Below, piece after piece: positions 47,801 through 56,138 of a DNA stretch of 64,000 bases (the first letter of the stretch is position 1; each line of letters opens with the position of its first letter). Location: NCBI RefSeq assembly GCF_030159255.1, contig NZ_BSCT01000019.1, positions 1-64,000 of the forward strand, read 5' to 3'. The translations under genes were made by a program, and so were the position numbers. The notes beneath the pieces were generated by a model. The model worked only from the letters and a program-made list of their open reading frames with translations, was not told the DNA's origin and searched no databases. Source of the stretch: Bradyrhizobium sp. SSBR45G (lineage in GTDB: Bacteria > Pseudomonadota > Alphaproteobacteria > Rhizobiales > Xanthobacteraceae).

Positions 47801-49117
47801 TTACGCCGTGCGGGCATCCTGCGCCGCCGGCTCGGTGACCGCGGCCTCCTTGCCGAGGATGAAGGCGCGGCGCAGCGGCTTGATCACGAACAGCGCCAGC
47901 AGCGCCGCCGTCGCGTTGAGGCCGACACCGATCACGAACACGGCCTGCCAGCCATACTTGGCGGAGACGAGGCTCGCGAGCGGGACCAGCAGCGAGGCGG
48001 TGCCCTTCGCGGTGTAGAGCATGCCGTTGTTGGTCGCGGCATATTTGCTGCCGAACGTGTCGCCGGAGGTCGCCGGGAACAGGCTGTAGATCTCGCCGAA
48101 GACGCCGAAATAGACGGCGGTCGCGAGCACGAACACGATCGGGTTGTGGCCATAGTTCGCCAAGGTCAGCAACATCACGGCGGCCGTGCCGAAGGCGATG
48201 AACATGGTGTGCTCGCGGCCGATCGTATCGGAGATCCAGCCGAACAGCGGACGGCCGAAGCCGTCGAAGATGCGGTCGAGCGAGATCGCGAACGTCAGGG
48301 CTGCCATCTGGAAGCCGGCGAGGCTCACGGGCTCGTTGGCAATGCCGAAGTCCTTGGCGATCGGTGCGATCTGCGCGGCGGTCATCAGGCCACCGGAGGC
48401 GACCATCACGAACACCAGGTACATGATCCAGAAGATCGGCGCGCGCAGCACCTGCGGCGGGGTGTAGTCGATCTTGCTCTGCGGCAGGTTGAGCTGCTTC
48501 TTTCGCGCAGGGGCAGCCTTGGTCGGCGGCCGCAGGAAGATCGCGAGCACGAACACGATCAGGCCCTGGCCGATACCGAAGGTCAGGAAGGCGCTCTGAT
48601 AGCCGCTCGAGGCGATCATGCTGGCGATCGGCACCACGGTCAGCGCAGCGCCAGCACCGAAGCCGGCGGCGGTCGCTCCGGCGGCGAGGCCGCGGCGATC
48701 GGGAAACCACTTCAGCGCGTTGCCGACGCAGGTGCCGTAGACGGCGCCGGCGCCGATGCCGCCGATCACCGCACCAGCATAGAGCAGGGTGAGCGAGTCG
48801 GCATAGGAGTTGAGCACCCAGGCCAGCGAGATCATGACGCCGCCGAACATGATGACGACGCGCGGACCGTATTTGTCGACGAACCAGGCTTCGACCGGCA
48901 CGAGCCAAGTCTCGGTCACGACGAAGATCGTGAAGGCCAGCTGGATGGCCGTGCGGCCCCAGTGAAATTTCGCGTCGATCGGGTCGACGAACAGCGTCCA
49001 GCCATATTGCAGGTTCGCGATCATCGCCATGCAGACGATGCCCATTGCAAGCTGGATCCAGCGGAAGCCGCTGGACTGTGTCTCGACGGGCGGTGTTGCC
49101 TCTGTGCTGGAAACCAT
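47801..49117 (-). CDS. OxlT-like oxalate/formate antiporter 1
   Basis: A 438-residue MFS transporter like OxlT, which swaps oxalate for formate. It has 12 predicted helices, with FRWIQLAMGIVCMAMIANLQ and YGWTLFVDPIDAKFHWGRTA at the first helix and GNALKWFPDRRGLAAG in the TM4-5 loop. The basic residue expected in TM11 is present as KYAATNNGMLYTAKGTASLL. The twin gene at 49367-50653 is about half identical over long blocks. ATG 49117 follows GGGAGG by four to five bases. The promoter has a palindromic site at 49194-49212. Confidence 0.85.
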   Translation of the reverse strand: MVSSTEATPPVETQSSGFRWIQLAMGIVCMAMIANLQYGWTLFVDPIDAKFHWGRTAIQLAFTIFVVTETWLVPVEAWFVDKYGPRVVIMFGGVMISLAWVLNSYADSLTLLYAGAVIGGIGAGAVYGTCVGNALKWFPDRRGLAAGATAAGFGAGAALTVVPIASMIASSGYQSAFLTFGIGQGLIVFVLAIFLRPPTKAAPARKKQLNLPQSKIDYTPPQVLRAPIFWIMYLVFVMVASGGLMTAAQIAPIAKDFGIANEPVSLAGFQMAALTFAISLDRIFDGFGRPLFGWISDTIGREHTMFIAFGTAAVMLLTLANYGHNPIVFVLATAVYFGVFGEIYSLFPATSGDTFGSKYAATNNGMLYTAKGTASLLVPLASLVSAKYGWQAVFVIGVGLNATAALLALFVIKPLRRAFILGKEAAVTEPAAQDARTA

Positions 49118-49193
49118 GTGTCCTCCCAAGACGGCACTTTTTCCCAGCCTGCTCATGCTGGCGGTGCAGCCGTCGTCTGTATGTCTTGGTATA

Positions 49194-49212
49194 CTGGTAT
49201 AATATATTCCAG
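49194..49212. promoter_or_regulatory. YTGGTATA-N3-TATKCCAR site 2 (oxlT-like 1)
   Basis: CTGGTATA-ATA-TATTCCAG lies 77 bases before the OxlT-like gene 1 start. Immediately before it, TTGGTATA (49186-49193) repeats the half-site, so a second molecule could bind in tandem. Confidence 0.75.
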
Positions 49213-49284
49213 TCGGCAATATGGCATGCGACGGTGGCCGCGCGATGTTGCCATGCAGCGAAACGCGAGTAAGGGAACAAGCAA

Positions 49285-49313
49285 AAGAAAACGCTCGGCA
49301 AAATGCCGAGCGT
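49285..49313 (-). terminator. Rho-independent terminator of oxlT-like gene 2
   Basis: On the minus strand, ACGCTCGGCA-TTT-TGCCGAGCGT is followed by TTTTCTTTTG. It stands 54 bases after the OxlT-like gene 2 stop, between the two antiporter genes. The coordinates are within one base by eye. Confidence 0.9.
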
Positions 49314-49366
49314 CGCGGTTTTGGAATCGTTCTATTTTATTTTTATTGCACTGCGGAAAGGCGCCT

Positions 49367-50653
49367 TCAGAGCGTGGATTTCTCGACCACAACCTTTCGC
49401 CAGGGCTTGAGTACCGCAATCGACAGGATCGAGGCCAGGATGTTGGCGCCGGCTGCGATCATGAAGACCTGGTCCCAATTGCCGGACGACTGCTGCATGT
49501 AGTTCGCGATCGGCACCAGCAGCGCAGCCGTCCCCTTGGCCGTGTACAGCAGGCCGGCATTGGTGGTCGCGAACTTGGTGCCGAACGTGTCGGTGCAGGT
49601 CGAGGGGAACAGCGAGTAGATCTCGCCCCAGGCAAAGAACACGAAGCCGGAGAGGATCACGAACCACACCGGATCGTGGCCGAGCATGTACAGCGCCCAG
49701 ATGCCGATGCCTTCCATGCCGAAGGCGATGAACATCGTGTTCTCACGGCCGATGTTGTCGGAGATCCAGCCGAAGAACGGACGCGTCAGGCCGTTCAGCA
49801 CGCGGTCGATGGTGGCGGCGAAGGTCACGGCGGTCATGGTCATGCCGATCAGCGTCACCGGGATGTTGTCGACCTTCCAGTCGCCGGCGATCGGCTTGAG
49901 GTTGGCGGTGACCATCAGGCCGCCGGCGCCGACGATCACGAACATGAAGTACATCAGCCAGAAGATCGGCTGGCGGACCACTTCGGTCGGATTGTAGTTG
50001 CGGCGGCTCTGCACGAGGTTTGCGTTCTGTGTCGCGGCCGGAACCTGGCCTTCCTTCGGAGCGAACAGGAAAAAGGCGAGGATGACGATGATGATGCCCT
50101 GGCCGAGACCGAAATACAGGAAGGTGGTCTGGAAGCCGGAGTCGCGGATCATGGCCTGGATCGGCGCGACGGTCAGCGCCGAGCCGGCGCCGAAGCCGGC
50201 CGCCGTGATGCCGGCAGCGAGGCCGCGCTTGTCGGGGAACCACTTAAGCGCGTTGCCGACGCAGGTGCCGTAGACGCCGCCGGCGCCGATGCCCGCGATG
50301 ATCATGCCGAGATAGTAGCCGTTGAGCGAGGTGGCGTAGGCGTTGATCATCCAGCCGATCGCGCAGAGCACGCCGCCGACGAGGACGACGATGCGCGGGC
50401 CGTACTTGTCGACGAACCAGCCCTCGACCGGCACGAGCCAGGTCTCGAACAGCACGAACAGCGTGAACGCCCACTGGATCGACGCGCGATCCCAACCGAA
50501 TGTCTTGGCGATATCGGGGACGAAGAAGGTCCAGCCATATTGGTAGTTGGCGATCATCACCATCGCCAGAACGCCGACCGCGAGCTGCGTCCAGCGATAG
50601 GCGTCGCTTACTCTTGCAGTTGCGGGGGCTCCCGCGTGAGCCAAGTCCGTCAT
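49367..50653 (-). CDS. OxlT-like oxalate/formate antiporter 2
   Basis: A 428-residue MFS protein with the same structure as the previous entry: YRWTQLAVGVLAMVMIANYQ and YGWTFFVPDIAKTFGWDRAS, GNALKWFPDKRGLAAGITAA, FATTNAGLLYTAKGTAALLV. Helix 11 again keeps the Lys of AKGTA that binds the dicarboxylate in OxlT. GGAGG before ATG 50653 is strong. The palindrome at 50702-50720 marks control shared with gene 1 and the CBS gene. Having two copies with separate promoters and terminators suggests non-identical substrates or conditions. Confidence 0.87.
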   Translation of the reverse strand: MTDLAHAGAPATARVSDAYRWTQLAVGVLAMVMIANYQYGWTFFVPDIAKTFGWDRASIQWAFTLFVLFETWLVPVEGWFVDKYGPRIVVLVGGVLCAIGWMINAYATSLNGYYLGMIIAGIGAGGVYGTCVGNALKWFPDKRGLAAGITAAGFGAGSALTVAPIQAMIRDSGFQTTFLYFGLGQGIIIVILAFFLFAPKEGQVPAATQNANLVQSRRNYNPTEVVRQPIFWLMYFMFVIVGAGGLMVTANLKPIAGDWKVDNIPVTLIGMTMTAVTFAATIDRVLNGLTRPFFGWISDNIGRENTMFIAFGMEGIGIWALYMLGHDPVWFVILSGFVFFAWGEIYSLFPSTCTDTFGTKFATTNAGLLYTAKGTAALLVPIANYMQQSSGNWDQVFMIAAGANILASILSIAVLKPWRKVVVEKSTL

Positions 50654-50701
50654 GTTTCCTCCAGGCTGTCTATTTTTGAGCTAACAGCTATGCGCGAGAG
50701 T

Positions 50702-50720
50702 TTGGTATATGATATGCCAA
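50702..50720. promoter_or_regulatory. YTGGTATA-N3-TATKCCAR site 3 (oxlT-like 2)
   Basis: TTGGTATA-TGA-TATGCCAA, arms identical except one base pair, lies 49 bases before ATG 50653. A half-site TATACCAG also occurs at 54423-54430 in front of the small gene at 54369, without a second arm. Confidence 0.75.
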
Positions 50721-50848
50721 TAGACAAGCGATTTCGTCTGCAGCCGCTGATCAGCCATCGCAAAAAGCCCCGATAAAGCAAGGTAAATCGATGCAGCGAC
50801 AATACGACGCAGCTGTGTCTGTTTGTAGTTGAACTATCGGAGTAGGGC

Positions 50849-52348
50849 TCAAACGGCGGATGTCCGCAGCCGGCCATATCCTTCCTGGATCGCCGACCAG
50901 AACAGCGCAATCAGTCCGAGCACCATGATGGTGCTGACCAGACCATTCGAGAAGAACACCGCGAGCGATCCCTGGGATCCCAGCAGCGATTGACGGAAGG
51001 CTTCCTCAGCCTTGTCCCCGAGCACGATGGCGAGCACCAGCGGGGCGAGCGGATAGCCGCATTTCTTGAACAGGTAGCCAAGCACACCGAACACCAGCAT
51101 CAGCACGACGTCGAACGTGCTGCTATGCACCGAATAGGCGCCGATCGCACAGAGCACGAGGATGAGCGGTGCAATGATGCTGAAGGGAATGCGCAGGATC
51201 GCCGCGAAGATCGGGACGCAGGTCAGCACGACGAGCAGTCCGGCGAGGTTGCCGAGATACATCGAGGCGATCAGGCCCCAGACGAACTCCTTCTGCTCGA
51301 CGAACAGCATCGGCCCGGGTTGCAGCCCCCAGATCAGCAGGCCGCCGAGCAGCACCGCCGCCGTGGGCGAGCCGGGCACGCCGAGCGACAGCATCGGCAG
51401 CAATGCTGCTGTGCCCGCGGCATGGGCCGCCGTTTCCGGCGCGACCACGCCCTCGATTTCGCCGTTGCCAAAATTCTTGCCGCGCTTGGAGACGCGCTTG
51501 GCGATGCCGTAGCTCATGAACGACGCCGGCGTGGCACCCGCCGGCGTGATGCCCATCCAGCAGCCGATCAGGCAGGAGCGCAGCGACGTCAGCCAATACG
51601 CCGGCATCTCCTTCCAGGTCTGCAGCACCACCCGCAGATTGATCTGCGCGTTGCCGCCGCGGAAGCTCAGGCCTTCCTCCATCGTCAGCAGGATCTCGCC
51701 GATGCCGAACAGGCCGATCACGGCGATCAGGAAGTCGAAGCCGTTGAGCAGTTCGGTGATGCCGAAGGTGAGCCGAAGCTGGCCGGTGATCGAATCGAGC
51801 CCGACCGCGGCCAAAGCGAAGCCGATCATCATCGCCGCGATCGTCTTGAACGGCGGCTCCTTGCTCAGGCCGACGAAGCTGCAGAAAGCGAGAAAGTAGA
51901 CGGCGAATTTCTCCGCCGGGCCGAACTTAAGCGCGAAGCTCGCGACCAGCGGCGCGACCAGCGTGATCATCACAACCGCGAACAAGGCGCCGACGAAGGA
52001 GGAGGTGAAGGCCGCGGTCAGCGCCTCGCCGGCCTTGCCCTGCTGCGCCATCGGGTAGCCGTCAAAGGTGGTCGCGACCGACCATGGTTCGCCGGGAATG
52101 TTGAACAGGATCGATGTAATGGCACCGCCGAACAGCGCGCCCCAATAGATGCAGGACAGCATGATGATCGCCGAGGTCGGCGGCATGCTGAAGGTCAGCG
52201 GCAGCAGGATCGCAACGCCATTGGCGCCGCCCAGTCCCGGCAGCACGCCGATGATCACCCCGAGCACGATTCCGAGGATCATCACCATGATGTTGAAGGG
52301 TTGAAGCGCGACGGCGAAGCCGTGAAACAGATTGGCGAGTTCTTCCAT
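50849..52348 (-). CDS. tctA: Tripartite tricarboxylate transporter, TctA large subunit
   Basis: A 499-residue permease with about 12 helices, the large membrane subunit of TctABC. Hallmarks are GVIIGVLPGLGGANGVAILL near residue 32, GGAITSILFNIPGEPWSVAT near 75 and TPAGATPASFMSYGIAKRVS near 265. It imports a carboxylate bound by the periplasmic TctC, using the ion gradient. ATG 52348 is placed at the family start MEELANLFHGFAVALQP. It is third in the operon after tctC and tctB. Confidence 0.95.
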   Translation of the reverse strand: MEELANLFHGFAVALQPFNIMVMILGIVLGVIIGVLPGLGGANGVAILLPLTFSMPPTSAIIMLSCIYWGALFGGAITSILFNIPGEPWSVATTFDGYPMAQQGKAGEALTAAFTSSFVGALFAVVMITLVAPLVASFALKFGPAEKFAVYFLAFCSFVGLSKEPPFKTIAAMMIGFALAAVGLDSITGQLRLTFGITELLNGFDFLIAVIGLFGIGEILLTMEEGLSFRGGNAQINLRVVLQTWKEMPAYWLTSLRSCLIGCWMGITPAGATPASFMSYGIAKRVSKRGKNFGNGEIEGVVAPETAAHAAGTAALLPMLSLGVPGSPTAAVLLGGLLIWGLQPGPMLFVEQKEFVWGLIASMYLGNLAGLLVVLTCVPIFAAILRIPFSIIAPLILVLCAIGAYSVHSSTFDVVLMLVFGVLGYLFKKCGYPLAPLVLAIVLGDKAEEAFRQSLLGSQGSLAVFFSNGLVSTIMVLGLIALFWSAIQEGYGRLRTSAV

Positions 52349-52389
52349 GCCAGCTTGGTCCTGCGCCCTTGAGCGACTGAATCGTCTTG

Positions 52390-52884
52390 TTAGAGCCCGA
52401 GCCATTCCTCGACCGGTCCCTTGGGGAGAGGGACCATGAACCAGCGCTCGAAGATCAGATAGGTCACCACCGGCATCCCGATCGCGACAGCTGCAACCGT
52501 GAGCCAGCCATACTTGCCGAGCCACCGCATGAACCAGGCGATGAAGATCATCGAGGCGAGGTACAGGCCAGTGAAGGGCAGGGCGCCGACATAGATCGCC
52601 GTCGGCACCACCACGCTCATGACCTGGCGAAGCTCACTCCACGCAGCGAAGACGCCGCCATCATCCTCCCGCAGCGTATTGCGAAAATTCATCGCGCTCG
52701 CTGCGACGATGAAGAGGCCGACATAGAACGGGAAGAACCCCGCGCGGGGTCCTTCGGCGCCCCAATTGATTCCGGCCTTCACGCTGCCGAAGATCACGAC
52801 GATCCCGAACAGCGCGATGGCGAGCGTCACGCCGACCTCGACCGCCTTGTGGCTGGGGCCGGCCGATCCACCTGTATTGCTCAT
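52390..52884 (-). CDS. tctB: Tripartite tricarboxylate transporter, TctB small subunit
   Basis: A 164-residue membrane protein with four helices, the small subunit of TctABC: VEVGVTLAIALFGIVVIFGS first, then FFPFYVGLFIVAASAMNFRN, the family's GFFPFxxG block. It overlaps no gene; nine bases separate it from tctC and 41 from tctA. Confidence 0.9.
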   Translation of the reverse strand: MSNTGGSAGPSHKAVEVGVTLAIALFGIVVIFGSVKAGINWGAEGPRAGFFPFYVGLFIVAASAMNFRNTLREDDGGVFAAWSELRQVMSVVVPTAIYVGALPFTGLYLASMIFIAWFMRWLGKYGWLTVAAVAIGMPVVTYLIFERWFMVPLPKGPVEEWLGL

Positions 52885-52893
52885 GCGAGGCGC

Positions 52894-53892
52894 TCAGTTC
52901 GACGCCAGGAAACCGGCTTCCTTCATCAGGAGCTCGTGGCGCTTCTCTTCGGTCTCGACCCATTTCGCATAGTCTGCACCGGTCATGAAGGACGTGTTGA
53001 AGGCGCCGGTCTTCATGAAGTCCTGCCACTCGGGAGTCTCCCGAACCTTCTTGAACAGCTCGACGTAATAGTCGATCTGGTCCTTGGTGGCGCGCGGCGA
53101 CATGAAGATGCCGCGCAGCATCAGGTATTCGATATCGAGACCCTGCGACTTGCAGGTCGGAATGTCCTTCCAGGCCTTGCCATCGGTGATCTGCTCGTCA
53201 TAGCTCATCGGCTTGTCGTCGAAGACGCATAGCGGCCGGACCTTGCCGCCGCGCCATTGCGCAACCGCCTCGATCGGGTTGTTGACGGTGGAATCGACGT
53301 GGTTGCCGACCAGCTGGACGGCGACTTCACCGCCGCCCTTGTAGGGGATGTAGGTGAACTTCGCGCCGGTCGCCTTCTCCATGGCCACCGTGATGATCTG
53401 GTCTTCCTGCTTCGAGCCGGTGCCGCCCATCTTGAGCGTGCCTGAAGCCTGCTTCACTGCGTCGAGATAGTCCTTGGCGCTGGTGTAGGGTTTCTCGGCG
53501 TTGACCCAGAGCACGAACTCATCGAGCGCCAGCATGGCCACCGGGGTGAGGTCCTTCCAGCTGAAGGGGATGCCCGTCGCGAGCGGCGTCGTGAACAGGT
53601 TCGACAGGGTGATGATGATCTTGTGAGGATTGCCTGCCGAAGACTTGACGTCGAGGAAGCCTTCGCCGCCGGCGCCACCGGACTTGTTGATGACGACCAG
53701 CGGCTGCTTCATCAGATTGTGCTTGGTGACGATGCCCTGGATCGTCCGGGCCATCTGGTCGGCACCGCCGCCGGTCCCGGCCGGAACGATGAACTCGACC
53801 GGCCGGACCGGCTCCCAAGCCGCAACAGCCGGGATGCTGCCGATGGCCAAGGCCACGCCAGCCGCGAAGGCCACGCGCAAAGAACGCTTCAT
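52894..53892 (-). CDS. tctC: Tripartite tricarboxylate transporter, TctC/Bug binding protein
   Basis: A 332-residue periplasmic solute-binding protein of the Bug family. The signal peptide is MKRSLRVAFAAGVALAIGSI. The mature part contains WEPVRPVEFIVPAGTGGGAD, a Bug signature, and LKMGGTGSKQEDQIITVAME. The ligand is a small carboxylate; tricarboxylate is family-based only. GGGAGGG precedes ATG 53892. First gene of the operon tctC-tctB-tctA. Note that it is near two oxalate-type antiporters. Confidence 0.93.
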   Translation of the reverse strand: MKRSLRVAFAAGVALAIGSIPAVAAWEPVRPVEFIVPAGTGGGADQMARTIQGIVTKHNLMKQPLVVINKSGGAGGEGFLDVKSSAGNPHKIIITLSNLFTTPLATGIPFSWKDLTPVAMLALDEFVLWVNAEKPYTSAKDYLDAVKQASGTLKMGGTGSKQEDQIITVAMEKATGAKFTYIPYKGGGEVAVQLVGNHVDSTVNNPIEAVAQWRGGKVRPLCVFDDKPMSYDEQITDGKAWKDIPTCKSQGLDIEYLMLRGIFMSPRATKDQIDYYVELFKKVRETPEWQDFMKTGAFNTSFMTGADYAKWVETEEKRHELLMKEAGFLASN

Positions 53893-54156
53893 CGACGCTT
53901 CCCTCCCCTGAATTTCCGGAACCTTCACGGCTTCTTCCGGCCGTCATGTCCAATCGAGCCACTTACGCGGTCTTGATCCCGGTCACCGTCATTGTTCGAT
54001 CGTCACGCGTTTCGGCGATGGTTTCGCAGTCAGACGTGAGCCCGAGCAAATCGACCGATTTGATTTTGGTATGAGAAGCTGACTGACCGCAATTGAGGAG
54101 ATCGGCTGAGATCCCCGCGGGGCGCATTTGTCGCAGCTGGCGGTTAGTCACGAAAA

Positions 54157-54187
54157 AGCAAAAAGCCCCGGGATCCGGGGCTTTTGA
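54157..54187 (-). terminator. Rho-independent terminator of small gene
   Basis: AAAAGCCCCG-GGATC-CGGGGCTTTT is a symmetrical hairpin with A-runs before and T-runs after, so it can stop transcripts in both directions. On the minus strand it lies 44 bases after the stop of the 45-residue gene. Confidence 0.85.
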
Positions 54188-54231
54188 ATGGGCCGTGCTG
54201 TAGCAGTGGGCGCGGACGGCGCCCTGGGGCC

Positions 54232-54369
54232 TCAGAGGCCGAAATAGGGCAGGTCGCCGTTGCGGTTGGCGGCGCGGGCGCTGGTCATCAGCACGCGGTC
54301 GAGGGCGGCCAGGAAGCGGCCGAACAGGGACACGGAGTTGACGAGGGGGAGGGCGACGGTCTTGGCCAT
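54232..54369 (-). CDS. 45-residue small protein with strong ribosome site
   Basis: A short frame reading MAKTVALPLVNSVSLFGRFL, AALDRVLMTSARAANRNGDL and PYFGL before TGA. AAGGAG lies seven bases before ATG 54369, and a terminator follows at 54157-54187, so it has a complete small-gene structure. The N-terminal half can form an amphipathic helix like the DUF1127 group's. The promoter has a half-site TATACCAG at 54423-54430. Function unknown. Confidence 0.7.
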   Translation of the reverse strand: MAKTVALPLVNSVSLFGRFLAALDRVLMTSARAANRNGDLPYFGL

Positions 54370-54846
54370 GATTTGTCTCCTTCAGTGAGGCGGTACGACG
54401 TTCTGACTGAGGAGAATTTACGTATACCAGATGCCACATACAATGGATCATATTGCATAGCGGTATGAGGATTTTGCGCTGCAGCGCGAATGTCACAATT
54501 TAGATTTCCAATCGAAATCGTCATTTTTATATGGAAAGAGCCGCCCAATGGACGGGCCCCGGCGTCGAGACGGTAATGGGGGGAGGGGGACGGGTTGCTC
54601 CGCCGCCTCCTTGCGGGCTGGCGCAGGATCTCGCCGAGCACAGGCGCGCGGATGATGTCGGCGCCGGGCGCCGCGCTGTCACCGATACGGCCGGCATCCG
54701 AAGCCCTTCACAGGGGCGGACATGACGAGGCTGTGCGATCAGGCGATCAAGTCGTCACTGACCCAATGGGGCGCCGCTGGAGGGCTCCCAGCGTGGCGTA
54801 TGTTCCAAGGACGCAACTCAAACCTCTGGAACCAGATCAATCGAAA
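54370..54846. other. Intergenic region, no gene seen
   Basis: About 480 bases hold the promoter of the 45-residue gene and an A/T-rich stretch around 54500-54535 (TTTAGATTTCCAATCG and further). No reading frame on either strand has a ribosome site and protein-like composition. The half-site TATACCAG at 54423-54430 is the only feature I can name. Confidence 0.6.
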
Positions 54847-55230
54847 CTAGGAAGCCTGCGAGGCTAGCTCACGGAGTATCGATGAGATGCTGTCATAGCC
54901 ATACGGCTTAGCCAGAAATATGCTTCCCTCCGGTAAGTCGCCTTCTTTGAACGCATGATGTCCTGACGTCGCGATGATCTTGATCGGCGGCCAGCGACCC
55001 CGCACAAAGTGCGCGAGCTTGAGCCCATCCATCGATCCGGCCATCTGGATGTCGGTGAAGACGACATGAATATCCGGGCGCGCTTCGAGTATCGCAATCG
55101 CCTCGTCCGCGTTGCCGGCTTCAACAACGTCGAATCCTGCGTCCGCGATCAGTTCCGCGGCGTTCGCTCGGAGCAGCAATTCGTCCTCCACGACAAGGAC
55201 AACGAGTCGCCGATCTGTGGAAATGGTCAT
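54847..55230 (-). CDS. Orphan single-domain response regulator
   Basis: A 127-residue CheY-like receiver domain with no output domain. The acidic pocket is VVEDELLLR, the phosphorylated Asp is in VVFTDIQMAG near residue 58, the Thr/Ser switch is IIATSGHHAF near 86, and the conserved Lys is in FLAKPYGYDS near 108. All key residues are present. Start ATG 55230 is where the receiver family begins; upstream frame is not conserved. No kinase is adjacent; the PAS kinase at 42-44 kb is only a possible partner. Confidence 0.88.
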   Translation of the reverse strand: MTISTDRRLVVLVVEDELLLRANAAELIADAGFDVVEAGNADEAIAILEARPDIHVVFTDIQMAGSMDGLKLAHFVRGRWPPIKIIATSGHHAFKEGDLPEGSIFLAKPYGYDSISSILRELASQAS

Positions 55231-55644
55231 TATCGATGCACCTGCCGTGGAACCAAGCGGTGATGAGGGGCATCGTTCCACGCGGATCTGTATAATATTG
55301 CTCACTTCCAGGAAGGGCGCACCTCCTTCATCGCCTGGCTGAGACCGGCCTGCCTCGTCTCTTGCGGCCGGCCCGCGATAAATGCCTGTTCCTCGATCGG
55401 TCGAGGGAGGTTTCGCCGCCCGTCGCATGGGTCCGTCACGCCGTGGGCCATTTTCGGAAATCGGCACCGCGTCCGCGACCGCGGTCCTTCCTGCATGGCG
55501 GGCCCACGCGTGCCATCGGCAATTGCTGGCAACCGAGTCGATGTCACCAAGGGTTGTGCTATCGGAACATTTTCTTGTTTTGGTTGTTGTCCATATGATC
55601 TCCGTAAGTAGAGCGGTCGAGACGACCTGGGGCAGCAAACCAAA
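55231..55644. other. Intergenic region, no gene seen
   Basis: Roughly 410 bases between a receiver gene and a plus-strand small gene. It is open in several frames by GC bias, but none has a ribosome site or a family-like sequence. It should contain the promoters of both flanking genes. Confidence 0.5.
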
Positions 55645-55896
55645 ATGAACAAATCATTCGCAGCCCTCGGAACTTTCGCGCTTCTGGCAGCGCTGGCAAT
55701 GGCCTTGCCTGGGTTCGCACCCAAGCTCGAAGCGAGCGAAGTCGCCGCGTTAGCCAAGGGAGATCGGCTGGCAGTCAGATCGACGTCCGTCAATTGCCTG
55801 GCGCAGACATGGCCGCACTTCACCACATCCTGTCTGCAAAACACCAGCTCAAGCCAGCAGATCGCGGAAGCTCGCGTGGTGACGGCCGGCCGCTAA
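55645..55896 (+). CDS. Small secreted protein with paired cysteines (83 aa)
   Basis: An exported protein: MNKSFAALGTFALLAALAMA is the signal peptide start, followed by a short mature chain KGDRLAVRSTSVNCLAQTWP and HFTTSCLQNTSSSQQIAEAR. Two cysteines (NCLAQTWPHF and TSCLQ) 15 residues apart are the hallmark of a periplasmic small protein type common in Bradyrhizobium. The WP between them is conserved in what I recall. Function unknown; the ribosome site is weak. Confidence 0.75.
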   Translation: MNKSFAALGTFALLAALAMALPGFAPKLEASEVAALAKGDRLAVRSTSVNCLAQTWPHFTTSCLQNTSSSQQIAEARVVTAGR

Positions 55897-56138
55897 GCCG
55901 AAAACGACCATCGTCCAGCAGGCGATGCTTCGTCGTGCCCATGATGCAATCCCTCGGTCAGCAGCTACATTGCCAGGTGCAGCTTTGCTGTGAACCCGCC
56001 GGTTTCATCTACGCGGTGGATGTGCCGCTCAGCTCAATCATTGCGAAAGCGTGAGCCATTCCGCCGATCCGGTTCCCAAGTCTGCAACAGACCCGAGAAC
56101 TGAGCGCAAACAATCCTACGGGATATCGGATTGATCAA

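Noticed and set aside
44357..50776. A 2139-codon open frame on the plus strand
   Set aside because: It runs antisense to the kinase, CDF, CBS and OxlT genes. Its protein is Arg/Ala/Asp/His-rich without any domain, the usual mirror frame of GC-rich coding DNA.
54423..54430. A full oxalate-regulon operator before the 45-residue gene
   Set aside because: Only one arm (TATACCAG) is present; the second arm does not match at the required spacing, so I note it only as a half-site.
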